64,000 bases of DNA from Atopobiaceae bacterium (GTDB taxonomy: Bacteria; Actinomycetota; Coriobacteriia; Coriobacteriales; Atopobiaceae). The stretch is taken from positions 64,170 through 128,169 of the forward strand of contig JAUNEG010000002.1 in NCBI GenBank assembly GCA_030525685.1, written 5' to 3'. A program made the position numbers and the translations under genes. Within the stretch, counting starts at the first letter, position 1; the number at the start of each line of letters is the position of its first letter. Below are positions 18,227 to 27,795 of the stretch, one piece after another. The notes beneath the pieces are model-generated. The model was given only the letters and a program-made list of their open reading frames with translations, was not told the origin of the DNA and made no database searches.

Positions 18227-19270
18227 ATGTCCATCATTGACACACTCTTCGGCGAGTACGGCGGCGACCTGGCCATCGATTTGGGCACCGCCAACACGCT
18301 CGTCGCCGTGCGCGGCGAGGGCATCGTGATCAACGAGCCCTCGGTCGTCGCCATCGACAAGAGCGAGAGCCGCGTGCTCGCCGTCGGCGCCGACGCCAAG
18401 CGCATGATCGGCCGCACGCCGGGCTCGATCATCGCCGAACGCCCGCTGAAGGACGGCGTCATCGCCGACTTCGACGTGACGGAGGTCATGCTCCGCTACT
18501 TCATCGAGAAGGCACGGGAGCGTCGCTATCCCTGGTCGCCCCGCCCGCGCGTCGTCGTGTGCGTCCCCTCCGGCGTGACCTCGGTCGAGAAGCGCGCCGT
18601 CTTCGAGGCGACCATCCAGGCGGGCGCACGCCAGGCCTACCTCATCGAGGAGCCCATGGCCGCCGCCATCGGCGCCGATCTGCCCATCGAGGATCCGACC
18701 GGCTCCATGGTGGTCGACCTCGGCGGCGGCACGACGGAGGTCGCCGTCATCTCCATGGGCGGCATCGTCGTCTCGCAGTCCATCCGCACGGCCGGCGACG
18801 AGTTTGACCAGACGATCCTTCAGCACGTCCGAGACGCGTACAACCTCTCGATCGGCGAGCGCACTGCCGAGGACATCAAGATCAAGGTCGGCTCCGCGGC
18901 GCCGCTCGCCGAGGAGCTCGACGTCGAGGTCAACGGTCGTGACGTGATGAGCGGCCTCCCCAAGACGGTCCGTATCGAGAGCGAGGAGATCCGTCGCGCC
19001 CTCGACCGCCCCCTCGACGAGGTCACCAAGGCCGTCAAGGACGCGCTCGACGTCACCCCGCCGGACCTTGCCTCGGACCTCATGTACTACGGCATCCTGC
19101 TCACGGGCGGCGGCGGTCTGCTCCGCGGCCTGGACCAGCGCCTTCGCGAGGAGACGGGCGTCCCCGTGAACGTGAGCCCCACCGCCCTCGAGAACGTCGT
19201 GAACGGCTGCGCCAAGGTCCTCGAGGCCAACGCGCTCTCGGGTGGCTTCGTCCAGAGCACGGGGCAGTAG
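18227..19270 (+). CDS. mreB: rod shape-determining protein MreB
   Basis: 347 residues, normal length. This bacterial actin polymerises on the inner face of the membrane and positions lateral wall synthesis. Nucleotide-binding motifs: DLGTANTLV at about 18-26, PSGVTSVEKRA, EEPMAAAIG, VVDLGGGTTEV and GGGGLLRGLD near the C-terminus. It heads the mreB-mreC-mreD-PBP2-rodA cluster, implying rod-like elongation in this organism. Confidence 0.96.
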   Translation: MSIIDTLFGEYGGDLAIDLGTANTLVAVRGEGIVINEPSVVAIDKSESRVLAVGADAKRMIGRTPGSIIAERPLKDGVIADFDVTEVMLRYFIEKARERRYPWSPRPRVVVCVPSGVTSVEKRAVFEATIQAGARQAYLIEEPMAAAIGADLPIEDPTGSMVVDLGGGTTEVAVISMGGIVVSQSIRTAGDEFDQTILQHVRDAYNLSIGERTAEDIKIKVGSAAPLAEELDVEVNGRDVMSGLPKTVRIESEEIRRALDRPLDEVTKAVKDALDVTPPDLASDLMYYGILLTGGGGLLRGLDQRLREETGVPVNVSPTALENVVNGCAKVLEANALSGGFVQSTGQ

Positions 19271-19271
19271 C

Positions 19272-20225
19272 GTGCCGCTTGCTTCGAGGGGTCGGGGGGC
19301 GGCACCGACCTTGGGGACTCCCAAGCAGTCAGCAGGTCTTCGCGAGCTCGTCGTCTGTCTCGTCGTCTCCGTCGCGCTCTTCACGTGGAGCTGCCAGTCC
19401 GGCGGCTCCGGGCCGCTCGAGGCCATCCGCGGCGTATTCCAGACCGTTACGATGCCCGTCACCTACCTGGGCGCCGCGATCTCGTCACCCCTGCGCGGCC
19501 TTGGCAACATCTTCGCGAACCTGACCGCGGACCAGGCTACGCTCACCGAGCTCGAGGCCCAGGTCGGCGAGCTCCAGGCGCAAAACGCCGAGCTCGAGGA
19601 GCGCGCCTCCTCCGCCGAGCGGCTCCAGGGCCTGCTCGACCTCCAGGACAGCAACGACCTGCGCTCCACGGCCGCCCACGTCATATCGGGCTCGACCGAC
19701 TCCTGGAGCGCGACCGTCACGCTCGACAAGGGTTCGGCCGCTGGGCTTACCCCGGGCATGCCCGTCACGAGCGCGAGCGGCGTCGTCGGCCAGATCATCT
19801 CCTGCAGTGCCACCACCTCGACGGTGAGGCTGCTCACCGACGAGTCTTCCTCGATCTCCGCGATGGTGCAGTCGACGCGTGCACAGGGGATGCTCAACGG
19901 GTCGGCCTCGGGCGAGGTCACACTTGAGCTCGTGAGCACGAACCAGGACGTCGAGGTCGGTTCCGTGATCGTGACGAGCGGTCTCGGAGGGGTGTTCCCG
20001 AAGGGGCTTCCCATCGGCGAGGTCGCCAGCGTCTCCGGCGACCCCTCCGGACTCTATCTCGACATCGTGGTCGACCTGTACGCCGACCCGTGGGCTACCG
20101 AGGAGGTCCTCGTCATAACCTCACTGACCGACGACCAGCGCGCCACGGCCGAGGACATCGCCGAGGCCGACGCCCGGGAGGGCTCCCGCTCCTCCGAGGG
20201 CGACGACTCGGGTTCGGACGAGTAG
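19272..20225 (+). CDS. mreC: rod shape-determining protein MreC
   Basis: 317 residues from GTG at 19272, one base after the mreB stop. A single N-terminal membrane helix (about 30-48) is followed by a coiled coil at about 90-125 (LEAQVGELQAQNAELEERAS). The beta-rich MreC domain has DKGSAAGLTPGMPV, GVVGQI, VRLLTDESSSISA and SGLGGVFPKGLPIG. MreC spans the periplasmic-side elongation complex and contacts PBP2. The frame is open further upstream in mreB, but the spacing favours this start. The last about 30 residues are an acidic, disordered tail. Confidence 0.93.
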   Translation: MPLASRGRGAAPTLGTPKQSAGLRELVVCLVVSVALFTWSCQSGGSGPLEAIRGVFQTVTMPVTYLGAAISSPLRGLGNIFANLTADQATLTELEAQVGELQAQNAELEERASSAERLQGLLDLQDSNDLRSTAAHVISGSTDSWSATVTLDKGSAAGLTPGMPVTSASGVVGQIISCSATTSTVRLLTDESSSISAMVQSTRAQGMLNGSASGEVTLELVSTNQDVEVGSVIVTSGLGGVFPKGLPIGEVASVSGDPSGLYLDIVVDLYADPWATEEVLVITSLTDDQRATAEDIAEADAREGSRSSEGDDSGSDE

Positions 20226-20235
20226 GGGAGGCAGC

Positions 20236-20787
20236 ATGCAGGTCGTAGACAGAAACCGTGAGGTCCGCACGACGGTGGTGCTCGCCGTCGTCTGCCTCGT
20301 GCTCCAGCTCGCGCTCGCCCCAAACCTCGGCCTCGGCAACGGACGAGCGAACTTCGGGCTCATCCTCGTCGGAAGCATCGTCCTCTTCTCGAGCTCCCGC
20401 CATCCCGTGCTCGCGGGGTTCCTGTCCGGGCTCGTCTTCGACCTCTGCACGACCGGCCCCATCGGCCTCATGGCCTTCTGCCTCACGCTCGCCGCGTTCG
20501 CGCTCGGCCTCGAGGTCGTCGGTCGGGGCGCCGGGGACCTCGGCTCCGCGATGGCGCGCTTCTCCGTCGCCGCTGCGGCCGTCTCGCTCGTGTACCATCT
20601 CGCCATGCTCCTCACCGGCGCGGCCTCGTCCTTCGTCGACGCCGTGTTCCTGAGGGCGCTCCCCACGGCGCTCCTGACGATCGTGGCCTTCGTTCCGTTC
20701 GCGTACTACCTCTCGCGCGTGAGGGCCACAGGCTCGGGCCTCGGTCTCTCGCGCCGGGGGTCCCACCTCTCGGGAAAGGGGCTGTAG
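20236..20787 (+). CDS. mreD: rod shape-determining protein MreD
   Basis: 183 residues, about five hydrophobic helices and a short basic tail, the size and topology of MreD. Family-like features are NFGLILVGSIVLFSS and HPVLAGFLSGLVFDL in the early helices. It sits 10 bp after mreC and 7 bp before the PBP2 gene with matching orientation, which makes the assignment safe although MreD sequences diverge strongly. Confidence 0.88.
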   Translation: MQVVDRNREVRTTVVLAVVCLVLQLALAPNLGLGNGRANFGLILVGSIVLFSSSRHPVLAGFLSGLVFDLCTTGPIGLMAFCLTLAAFALGLEVVGRGAGDLGSAMARFSVAAAAVSLVYHLAMLLTGAASSFVDAVFLRALPTALLTIVAFVPFAYYLSRVRATGSGLGLSRRGSHLSGKGL

Positions 20788-20794
20788 GGGCTGC

Positions 20795-22837
20795 ATGGAC
20801 GTCACCCTCCTCATAGTCCTCCTCTGCGCAGTCCTTGCCGTCGTCCTCGTCGTCGTCCTTCTCGTGTTCGGAAGGGGCGAGGCGAACTTCACCTTCGACA
20901 TCGGCGGCGCGGCGCCGCGAGCGTCGGGCGGCTCCGACTCGTCCACCGAGAAGACCGCCTCCTCGAGGCTCGTGGGCCTGGCTGTGGCGGTCGGCGCGGC
21001 CTTCACCGTGCTCGTGGGCCGCCTCTGGTCCATGCAGCTCGTCTCCTCTGAGGAGTACGCCGAGCAGGCCGAGAGCAACCGGCGCAGCACCATCTTCACC
21101 CAGGCACCGCGCGGCCGCATTCTCGATCGCAACGGGATCGAGCTCGTCACCAACCGATCGAGCCTTACCCTCGTTGCCGAGGGCGCAGTTGTGGACGACG
21201 CCATCGAGGTCCAGCTCATCGCCAACCTCGTCGGCATGCCGGCCCAGGCCGTCCGCCGCAAGCTGCAGGACACCACCGAGGGCCACCAGAGCCCGCGCAC
21301 CGTGTCCGTGGACGTCTCTCGCCGCGTCGTCGCCTATGTCGGGGAGCATCCCGACGTGTTCCCCGGCGTTTCCATCCAGCAGCGCACCCAGCGCTCCTAT
21401 CCCTATGGCTCGCTCGCCGCCCACGTCGTCGGGTACGTCGGCACCGTGACCGAGGACCAGCTCAAGGAGAGCGAGGGGGCCGAGGAGGGCTCCGTCACGT
21501 ACCGCTCGGGCGACGTGGTCGGTCAGGCCGGTGTCGAGCGGACCTACGAGCGTGCCCTGGCGGGTGAGCGGGGCGAGCAGGTCGTCTTCGTCGACGCGGC
21601 GGGCGACGTGCTGGGATACTCCACCTCCATCGAGCCCGAGAGCGGCTCGGACGTCGAGCTCACCATCGACGTCCCCCTCCAGGACGCCGTGGAGAAGTCG
21701 CTCGCCTCGGTCGTCAAGAGCCAGCGCGACCAGGGCAACGACTGCGTTGGCGGGAGCGCAGTCGTGCTGGACTGCACCAACGGTGAGGTCCTCGCCATGG
21801 CGAGCTACCCGACCTTCTCGCCCAACGTGTTCGTGGGCGGCATCTCCCAGTCCGACTGGAGCGCGCTCTCCGACGAGAAGGCGAACCAGCCGCTCATGAA
21901 CCGCGCCATATCGGGTCAGTACGCCTCGGGCTCCGTCATCAAGCCGCTCACCTCCTTCGCGGCGCTCGATAACGGCATCGCGATCCCGGAGTCCTCCTGG
22001 GTCTGCAACGGGTGGTGGTCCTGGTCGGGCAAGTCGACGGACGACACGATTATGAAGTGTCACCTCGAGACCGGCCACGGCCGCATGAACCTGCGCGAGG
22101 GCATCGTCTACTCCTGCGACGTCGTCTTCTACGAGATCGGCAAGGGGTTCTTCTACAGCGACAGCCCCGAGGGCATGCAACAGACCTTCCGGGAGTACGG
22201 CATGGGCTCCGTGACGGGCATCGACATCGGGGGCGAGGAGGCCGGCAGGGTGCCTGACGCCGCCTGGAAGGAGAGCTACTACACCGACCTGGGCTACTCC
22301 GCCGAGGACAGCGCCTGGAAGGGCGGCGACAACTGCAACATCGCCATCGGCCAGGGCGACATCCTCTCCACGTGCCTCCAGATGGCGCTCACCTACTGCA
22401 GCATCGCCAACCGGGGGCCGGCGTATCGCCCCCACGTCCTTCGCGGCATTCGCTCCAAGATGGGCGACGGCTTCGTCTCCGAGTACAAGCCCGAGAAGAT
22501 CCTCGACATCGAGGAGGATCCCGCCTACCGCGAGCTCGTCGAGAGCGGCATGTCCGGCGTCATCTACGAGGAGGCCGCATCACAGGCCTCGCATTGGACG
22601 AACCTGAGCGTTCCTGTCGCCGGAAAGACCGGAACGGCCGAGCAGGCCGCCACGAACCGCAACGCCTGCTGGTTCGGATGCTACGCGCCGGCCGACGACC
22701 CCAAGTACGTCGTATTCTCCAACGTCGACGGCGGCAGCTGGGGCGCATCGTCGGCGATGTACGTCTGCCGCGACGCCCTCGGGGCGATCTACGGTGAGCC
22801 GGACACGTCCTCGGAAGAGTCGTCGGTCGGGGACTAG
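20795..22837 (+). CDS. mrdA: penicillin-binding protein 2 (class B transpeptidase)
   Basis: 680 residues. It cross-links peptidoglycan during elongation together with RodA. Catalytic motifs: S380-VIK (SxxK, active serine), S440-C-D (the SxN position, with D in place of N), and K611-TG. The pedestal/dimerisation region begins APRGRILDRNG at about 105. Unusually there are two hydrophobic stretches before it, residues about 4-25 and 60-82, separated by a polar linker. Most PBP2 proteins have one, so the N-terminus would lie outside or the first stretch is an extra anchor. Position between mreD and rodA supports the elongation rather than the division role. Confidence 0.93.
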   Translation: MDVTLLIVLLCAVLAVVLVVVLLVFGRGEANFTFDIGGAAPRASGGSDSSTEKTASSRLVGLAVAVGAAFTVLVGRLWSMQLVSSEEYAEQAESNRRSTIFTQAPRGRILDRNGIELVTNRSSLTLVAEGAVVDDAIEVQLIANLVGMPAQAVRRKLQDTTEGHQSPRTVSVDVSRRVVAYVGEHPDVFPGVSIQQRTQRSYPYGSLAAHVVGYVGTVTEDQLKESEGAEEGSVTYRSGDVVGQAGVERTYERALAGERGEQVVFVDAAGDVLGYSTSIEPESGSDVELTIDVPLQDAVEKSLASVVKSQRDQGNDCVGGSAVVLDCTNGEVLAMASYPTFSPNVFVGGISQSDWSALSDEKANQPLMNRAISGQYASGSVIKPLTSFAALDNGIAIPESSWVCNGWWSWSGKSTDDTIMKCHLETGHGRMNLREGIVYSCDVVFYEIGKGFFYSDSPEGMQQTFREYGMGSVTGIDIGGEEAGRVPDAAWKESYYTDLGYSAEDSAWKGGDNCNIAIGQGDILSTCLQMALTYCSIANRGPAYRPHVLRGIRSKMGDGFVSEYKPEKILDIEEDPAYRELVESGMSGVIYEEAASQASHWTNLSVPVAGKTGTAEQAATNRNACWFGCYAPADDPKYVVFSNVDGGSWGASSAMYVCRDALGAIYGEPDTSSEESSVGD

Positions 22838-22848
22838 GGAGGAGCAGC

Positions 22849-24042
22849 ATGCCTGATGTCAGCATGATTGGGGGCGCGGCCTCCGTGCCCAAGGGCTCGG
22901 CGCATGCGCGACGGGGACGCGTCGGCGGCGGTCGCGGGCCGCTCGAGAAGCTCTACCTGATGCAGCTCATACCCGCGCTGCTCGTCGTCCTCATTGGCAT
23001 CCTGACGATCTACTCCGCCTCGCTCTCGATTCCCGAGGCGAGCTTCAGGAGCCACCTCTTCGGCGTGGCGCTCGGAATCGTCGCCGCGGCGGCGGTCTGG
23101 CGCTACGACGTGCGTGCCCTCTCCAGCTTGACGACGGCCCTCTTCGTGCTGGCCTGCGTCCTCATGGTGCTCCCGCGGGTGCCGGGTCTCGGCATCGAGG
23201 TGAACGGCATGATGGGCTGGGTGAAGCTCGGCCCGCTGCGGTTCCAGCCCTCCGAGCCCTCCAAGCTCGTCGTCATCTTCCTCATGGCGTCTGCCTGCGC
23301 GCAGTACAACGGGAAGATCGAGACCTTCCGGGACTACGCCAAGCTCTGCGGCACGCTGCTCGTCCCGCTGCTGCTCATCATGTCCCTCGACCTGGGAACC
23401 GGCCTCGTCATCTTCTTCATCGGCGCCGTCGTCATCATCGTGAGCGGCGCGCCTCGTGCCTGGGTGCTCGCCACGATCGCGCTCATCGTGGGGGTGGCGA
23501 CGCTCGTCGTCGTCACGTCGATGATCGACGGTCTCCCGCACATCCTCAAGGAGTACCAGCTCAACCGACTCATCGTCTTCATCGACCCGGACGTCGACCC
23601 GACCAACAACGGCTACAACCTGCGCCAGGCCATGATCGCCGTCGGCTCGGGCGGCCTCTTCGGCAAGGGCTTCGGCAACGCCACGCAGGCCCTGAACGGC
23701 TTCGTGCCCGAGGCGCAGACAGACTTCGTCTTCTCGCTCCTCGCCGAGCAGTTCGGCTTCGTGGGCTCCCTCGTCCTGCTCGGGCTCTATGCCTGGATGA
23801 TTCTCTCCACGGTCCTTCTCGCCATGCGGACCGAGGGATTCTTCTCGCGCCTCGTGCTCGTGGGGTGCGTCGCCATGTGGACGTTCCAGATTCTCGAGAA
23901 CGTGGGCATGTGTCTCGGCATCATGCCCATCACGGGCATTCCGCTGCCGTTCGTGAGCTATGGCTCGTCGTCGATGGTGGTCCAGCTCGTCTCCGTCGGT
24001 ATCGTGCAGTCTGTCTGGCGGCATCGCCAGAAGAGCGCCTAG
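22849..24042 (+). CDS. rodA: RodA, SEDS-family peptidoglycan glycosyltransferase
   Basis: 397 residues with about ten membrane helices after a 35-residue basic N-terminus. It polymerises lipid II glycan strands in the elongasome. SEDS landmarks: GWVKLGPLRFQPSEPSKL, SLDLGTGLVIF, PEAQTDFVFSLLAEQFGFVG and the C-terminal signature GIPLPFVSYGSSSM. It follows PBP2 by 11 bp. FtsW is the alternative, but the linkage to mreBCD and PBP2 argues for RodA. Confidence 0.94.
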   Translation: MPDVSMIGGAASVPKGSAHARRGRVGGGRGPLEKLYLMQLIPALLVVLIGILTIYSASLSIPEASFRSHLFGVALGIVAAAAVWRYDVRALSSLTTALFVLACVLMVLPRVPGLGIEVNGMMGWVKLGPLRFQPSEPSKLVVIFLMASACAQYNGKIETFRDYAKLCGTLLVPLLLIMSLDLGTGLVIFFIGAVVIIVSGAPRAWVLATIALIVGVATLVVVTSMIDGLPHILKEYQLNRLIVFIDPDVDPTNNGYNLRQAMIAVGSGGLFGKGFGNATQALNGFVPEAQTDFVFSLLAEQFGFVGSLVLLGLYAWMILSTVLLAMRTEGFFSRLVLVGCVAMWTFQILENVGMCLGIMPITGIPLPFVSYGSSSMVVQLVSVGIVQSVWRHRQKSA

Positions 24043-24064
24043 GCGCTTGGGGAGGGGAGAGTCG

Positions 24065-25003
24065 ATGGGCGGAAGGTCTTGGTCGGTCGGGCGCGTCGCG
24101 GACGTGGCGTCGTCGGGGCGGGCCTCGCTCAGGGGCAGGGACGAACGTGCGTGCCTGCACGTGCTCGTCGACCCTGCCGCGCCGCGCCCCCTCGCGTGCG
24201 CCGTGCGCGACCTCCTCATGCCCGAGCGGGCGAACGTCGAGGTCAGGGTGCTCCCGCTCGACGGTGCCCGACCCGTCTCCGACGCCGTGGACGCCGCGGT
24301 CGCGCTGACGGCGCCGAACTCGCCGACCGACCCGTTGCGCGCCTACGTCGGTGCGGGAGTGCCCGTCGCCCTCGTCGTCGAGGGCGCACTTGAGGCCCCG
24401 CGCCTCGAGCTCGACGAGCGAACCGCCCCTCTCGTGAGCGTCGTCGCAGCGTCGAGCGCGCAGGCGCTCGCCGACAAGCTCGCGACCTGGCTTGCCGCGG
24501 CCACCGACAAGCCCCTCGCCCTTGCTGCCAACCTCCCGTTCTGCCGCCGCGCGGTGTGCGACCTGCTCGCCTCGAGCTGCGCCCTGGAGAACGCGGTGGT
24601 CGGCCTCGTGCGCCTGGTCCCCGGGTCGGACCTCCCGCTCATGACGGCCAACCAGGCCAAGCTCGCCCTCGACATCGCCGCGGCGCACGGCTGCGCTCTC
24701 GAGCCCGCCCGGGCCCTGGAGCTCGCAGGGGTCGTCGGCGGCGGCCTCGCGTGGCGCGCCGTCGCCCGCACGCTCGTCTCCATGCTCCCCGGGCTCGGCA
24801 CCCTGGCGCGCGTCGGGGTCGCCTACGGCGGAACCCTCGCGACCGGCGCCGCCCTCAGGCTGCGTTTCGAGTCCGAGACCGGTGTGACGCCCCGACGTGA
24901 CGGCGCCGACGCCGAGTCGGCGGAGCCGCGTCCGCAGGTCCTTCTCGACACGGCGGCCGACCAGGGCGTCGGCTACGTTACCATCGGGGGGACGAGGGCA
25001 TGA
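24065..25003 (+). CDS. DUF697-like protein of unknown function
   Basis: 312 residues from the ATG at 24065, behind GGGGAGGGGAG. Residues about 40-150 look like a small alpha/beta domain (VEVRVLPLDGARP, VSVVAASSAQALADKL). Residues about 155-275 resemble DUF697, the helical module often attached to GTPases: paired helices, NQAKLALDIAAAHG, then hydrophobic and glycine-rich LVSMLPGLGTLARVGVAYGG. No GTPase motifs are visible. The stop overlaps the ATG of the radical SAM gene by ATGA, tying it to that pair. Function is unknown. Confidence 0.65.
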   Translation: MGGRSWSVGRVADVASSGRASLRGRDERACLHVLVDPAAPRPLACAVRDLLMPERANVEVRVLPLDGARPVSDAVDAAVALTAPNSPTDPLRAYVGAGVPVALVVEGALEAPRLELDERTAPLVSVVAASSAQALADKLATWLAAATDKPLALAANLPFCRRAVCDLLASSCALENAVVGLVRLVPGSDLPLMTANQAKLALDIAAAHGCALEPARALELAGVVGGGLAWRAVARTLVSMLPGLGTLARVGVAYGGTLATGAALRLRFESETGVTPRRDGADAESAEPRPQVLLDTAADQGVGYVTIGGTRA

Positions 25004-26877
25004 GGGCACCGCGCGAGAACCTCTTTCACCTGCTGGAGCCGCTGCTCGCGCGCGTCGAGCACCCGGCACGCTACATCGACCACGAGTGGGGCGCCTGTCA
25101 GGAGCAGGACGGCCCCTTTCACCTCTGCATGGTCTACGCCGACGTCTATGAGGTCGGTCAGCCCAACCTGGGCGTCTCGATCCTCTACAACCAGGTGAAC
25201 GCCCAGGAGGGGATGAGCTGCGAGCGGTGCTACCTTCCCTGGAAGGACCTCTCCGCCCTCATGCGCGAGCGGGGGGTGCCGCTGCTCTCGCTTGAGGGCT
25301 CGGCCCCGCTCGCGTCGTTCGACGCGATCGGCTTCACGCTCGCGCACGAGCTGATCGCCACCAACGTCCTCGAGACGCTGGACCTTGCCGGCATCGCCCT
25401 CACCTCGGCTGAGCGTGACGAGGACGACCCGATCATCCTCGCGGGAGGGCCCTCCGCCTGGAACTGCGAGCCGCTCGCCGCCGTCTTCGACGCCGTGCTG
25501 CTGGGTGACGGCGAGGAGTCGATCGTCGAGGTCTGCGCGTGCATACGCGCCGCGCGCTCAGAGGGCGTCCCCCGCGTCGAGCTGCTGAGGCGTCTCTCTC
25601 GCGTGCCGGGGACCTACGTCCCCTCGCTCTACGAGACACGCGTGGACGAGACCTCCACGCGCTGGGGCTACGCCGTGCCGCGTTCCGGGGAGGACGTCCC
25701 CGAGGTCGTGCTCAAGCGCTGCGTGAACGACTTCGCCGCGACGCCTGCCGTCGCCCAGCGCATCGTCCCCTATGCCGGCATCGTGCAGGACCGCCTGTCG
25801 CTCGAGGTGCTGCGCGGCTGCGCCCGTGGCTGCCGCTTCTGTCAGGCGGGCATGACGTACCGCCCGGTCCGCGAGCGCGGCGCCGAGCAGGTCGTCGCCG
25901 GTGGCGTCGAGGGGCTCGAGACGAGCGGCCACAACGAGATCTCGCTTTCCTCGCTCTCCACCACCGACCATTCGCAGTGCGCGGAGATCCTCGCCGGCCT
26001 GAACGAGCGCCTCGCCGGGCGCGGCGTCCGCGTCTCCATTCCCTCGCAGCGCCTTGACGCGTTCGGCGTCGAGATGGCGGCCGCCGTGGCGGGGGCACGT
26101 CGCGGCGGGCTCACCTTCGCGCCCGAGGCCGGCAGCCAGCGGCTGCGCGACGTAATCAACAAGAACGTCACCGAGGACGACCTGGAGCGCGCGGCGAGAA
26201 ACGCGTTCGATGCCGGGTGGCGCCGATGCAAGCTCTACTTCATGATGGGCCTTCCCACCGAGACGGACGAGGACGTCGTGGGCATCGCGCGGATGGCCGA
26301 GCGCGTGCTCGAGATCGGCCGGGAGGTTGTCGGCCGGGGCGTCAAGAGCGGGGTCTCGGTCTCCATCTCCGTCGCGGTACTCGTGCCCAAGGCGTTCACG
26401 GCGTTCCAGTGGGCTGGCCAGCTCGATCCCGACGAGGTGCGTCGCCGGCAGCAGCTGCTGCTCCACGAGGTGCGCGACCGCGCCATCCGCGTCTCGTACC
26501 ATGACGCCGACGTCTCGCTCGTGGAGGGGGCTCTCTCCAAGATGGGGCGTGCTGGCTTCGACCTGGTACGCGAGGCATGGAGGCTCGGATGCCGCTTCGA
26601 CGCCTGGACGAGCGAGTTCCGCTTCGACCTCTGGCAGGAGGCGGCTGCCGCATGCGGGTTCGACCTCGCCGAGGTCGCCTGCGAGGAGTTCCCGCTCTCC
26701 GCGCGCCTGCCGTGGGAGCACACCTCCCCCGGCGTCGACAAGGGGTATCTCCAGCGAGAGTGGCTCCGCGCGCGCGAGGGGGTCACCACGCCTGACTGCA
26801 CGCGGGAGAGCTGCGCGGGCTGCGGCGTCTGCCCGACGCTCGGCGTCCACAACGTGATACAGGGGGTCCGCGCATGA
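25000..26877 (+). CDS. radical SAM protein, TIGR03960-like
   Basis: 625 residues. The radical SAM core has the cluster motif C274-x3-C278-x2-C281 (RGCARGCRFCQ), with RGGLTFAPEAGSQRLRDVIN and FMMGLPTETDEDV downstream. The N-terminal about 200 residues form a Rossmann-like domain of the B12-binding type (YEVGQPNLGVSILYN, DEDDPIILAGGP), though no DxHxxG is seen. The C-terminus has CxxxxCxxCGVCPT, possibly a further cluster or zinc site. This protein regularly pairs with a DUF2344 protein, which follows here with an ATGA overlap, near rplU; the substrate is unknown. RNA modification has been a common guess because of that context. Confidence 0.87.
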   Translation: MRAPRENLFHLLEPLLARVEHPARYIDHEWGACQEQDGPFHLCMVYADVYEVGQPNLGVSILYNQVNAQEGMSCERCYLPWKDLSALMRERGVPLLSLEGSAPLASFDAIGFTLAHELIATNVLETLDLAGIALTSAERDEDDPIILAGGPSAWNCEPLAAVFDAVLLGDGEESIVEVCACIRAARSEGVPRVELLRRLSRVPGTYVPSLYETRVDETSTRWGYAVPRSGEDVPEVVLKRCVNDFAATPAVAQRIVPYAGIVQDRLSLEVLRGCARGCRFCQAGMTYRPVRERGAEQVVAGGVEGLETSGHNEISLSSLSTTDHSQCAEILAGLNERLAGRGVRVSIPSQRLDAFGVEMAAAVAGARRGGLTFAPEAGSQRLRDVINKNVTEDDLERAARNAFDAGWRRCKLYFMMGLPTETDEDVVGIARMAERVLEIGREVVGRGVKSGVSVSISVAVLVPKAFTAFQWAGQLDPDEVRRRQQLLLHEVRDRAIRVSYHDADVSLVEGALSKMGRAGFDLVREAWRLGCRFDAWTSEFRFDLWQEAAAACGFDLAEVACEEFPLSARLPWEHTSPGVDKGYLQREWLRAREGVTTPDCTRESCAGCGVCPTLGVHNVIQGVRA

Positions 26878-27647
26878 GCAGACCGCAGTGCCAGCCCGTC
26901 CCCGAACGACCCCAGGACCTTCCCATCAAGGCGGAGCTCGCCCGTCTCCGGGTGGCCTACGTCAAGGACCGCCGACTCGCGTACCTGGGCCACCTTGACC
27001 TCATCTCCACCGTCGAGCGTTGCGTGCGCCGCTCGGGGCTCCCGTTCTCGATCGGCAACGGCTTCGCCCGCCGCATGCGCATACAGTTCTCGAGCGCGCT
27101 GCCCGTGGGCGCCTCCTCGGCCTGCGAACTCTTCGACCTGCGCCTGACCCGGCGCGTCGACGTCGACGAGGCGCTCGCCGCGCTGCGCGCGGCCACGCCT
27201 CCTGCGCTCGCGCCCTATCGCGCGGCCTACGTTGACGGCCGGCTGCCCGCGCCGGAGGCGTGGCTCGACCGCACCCAGTGGTCCGTCGAGCTTGGGCCCG
27301 CATGCCCGACCGACGAGCTCTCGGACGCGATCGAGTCCGTCTGGCGCCATGGCGAGATCCGCTACCTGCGAGGGGAGAAGGAGAAGGTCGTCGACCTCTC
27401 GAGAACGCTCCTCGGTTTCCGGGTGGGGGAGGGCGGCGGAGGCCTCACGGTCGCGCTCGACACGCGCTCCGGGGCGGGAGGGGCCCTGCGGCCCCAGGTC
27501 CTTCTCGACGCCGCGTTCTCCGAGATGGGCCGTCCGGCCCCGGACGCGCCGCGCGTCAGGCGCCTACGTCAGGGCCATGAGGAAAGTGGGCGAATTGTGG
27601 AGCCTTTCGGGCCCTTCGACACCGAGGCCCGCGCACCATTATCCTGA
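26874..27647 (+). CDS. DUF2344 / TIGR03936-like partner of the radical SAM protein
   Basis: 257 residues. The first 110 residues match the family pattern: RLRVAYVKDRRLAYLGHLDL, then VERCVRRSGLPFSIGNGF and the small-residue turn RMRIQFSSALPVGASS. The C-terminal half is the usual variable region. In many bacteria this domain is fused to, or encoded beside, the TIGR03960 radical SAM protein. Here the genes overlap by four bases. No biochemical role is established, and the order before rplU-rpmA-obgE is widely conserved in Gram-positive bacteria. Confidence 0.83.
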   Translation: MSRPQCQPVPERPQDLPIKAELARLRVAYVKDRRLAYLGHLDLISTVERCVRRSGLPFSIGNGFARRMRIQFSSALPVGASSACELFDLRLTRRVDVDEALAALRAATPPALAPYRAAYVDGRLPAPEAWLDRTQWSVELGPACPTDELSDAIESVWRHGEIRYLRGEKEKVVDLSRTLLGFRVGEGGGGLTVALDTRSGAGGALRPQVLLDAAFSEMGRPAPDAPRVRRLRQGHEESGRIVEPFGPFDTEARAPLS

Positions 27648-27725
27648 TTCAGGTCGCACTGTGCCGGCGCGAGCTGGGCTGCCGTCTTTTCCCTTACGGT
27701 ATCCGCAGGTCACGGCAACTTTTTG

Positions 27726-27754
27726 TTGACGGGTCCGGGGCAGGCTAGTAATAT
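27726..27754 (+). promoter_or_regulatory. promoter of rplU-rpmA
   Basis: TTGACG (27726-27731), 17-bp spacer, TAATAT (27749-27754). It is a near-consensus housekeeping promoter giving a leader of about 35 nt before rplU. Confidence 0.85.
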
Positions 27755-27795
27755 AAGCAACTGTTGCATTCAGCCAGCAATGAAGGGTTTCGCAC

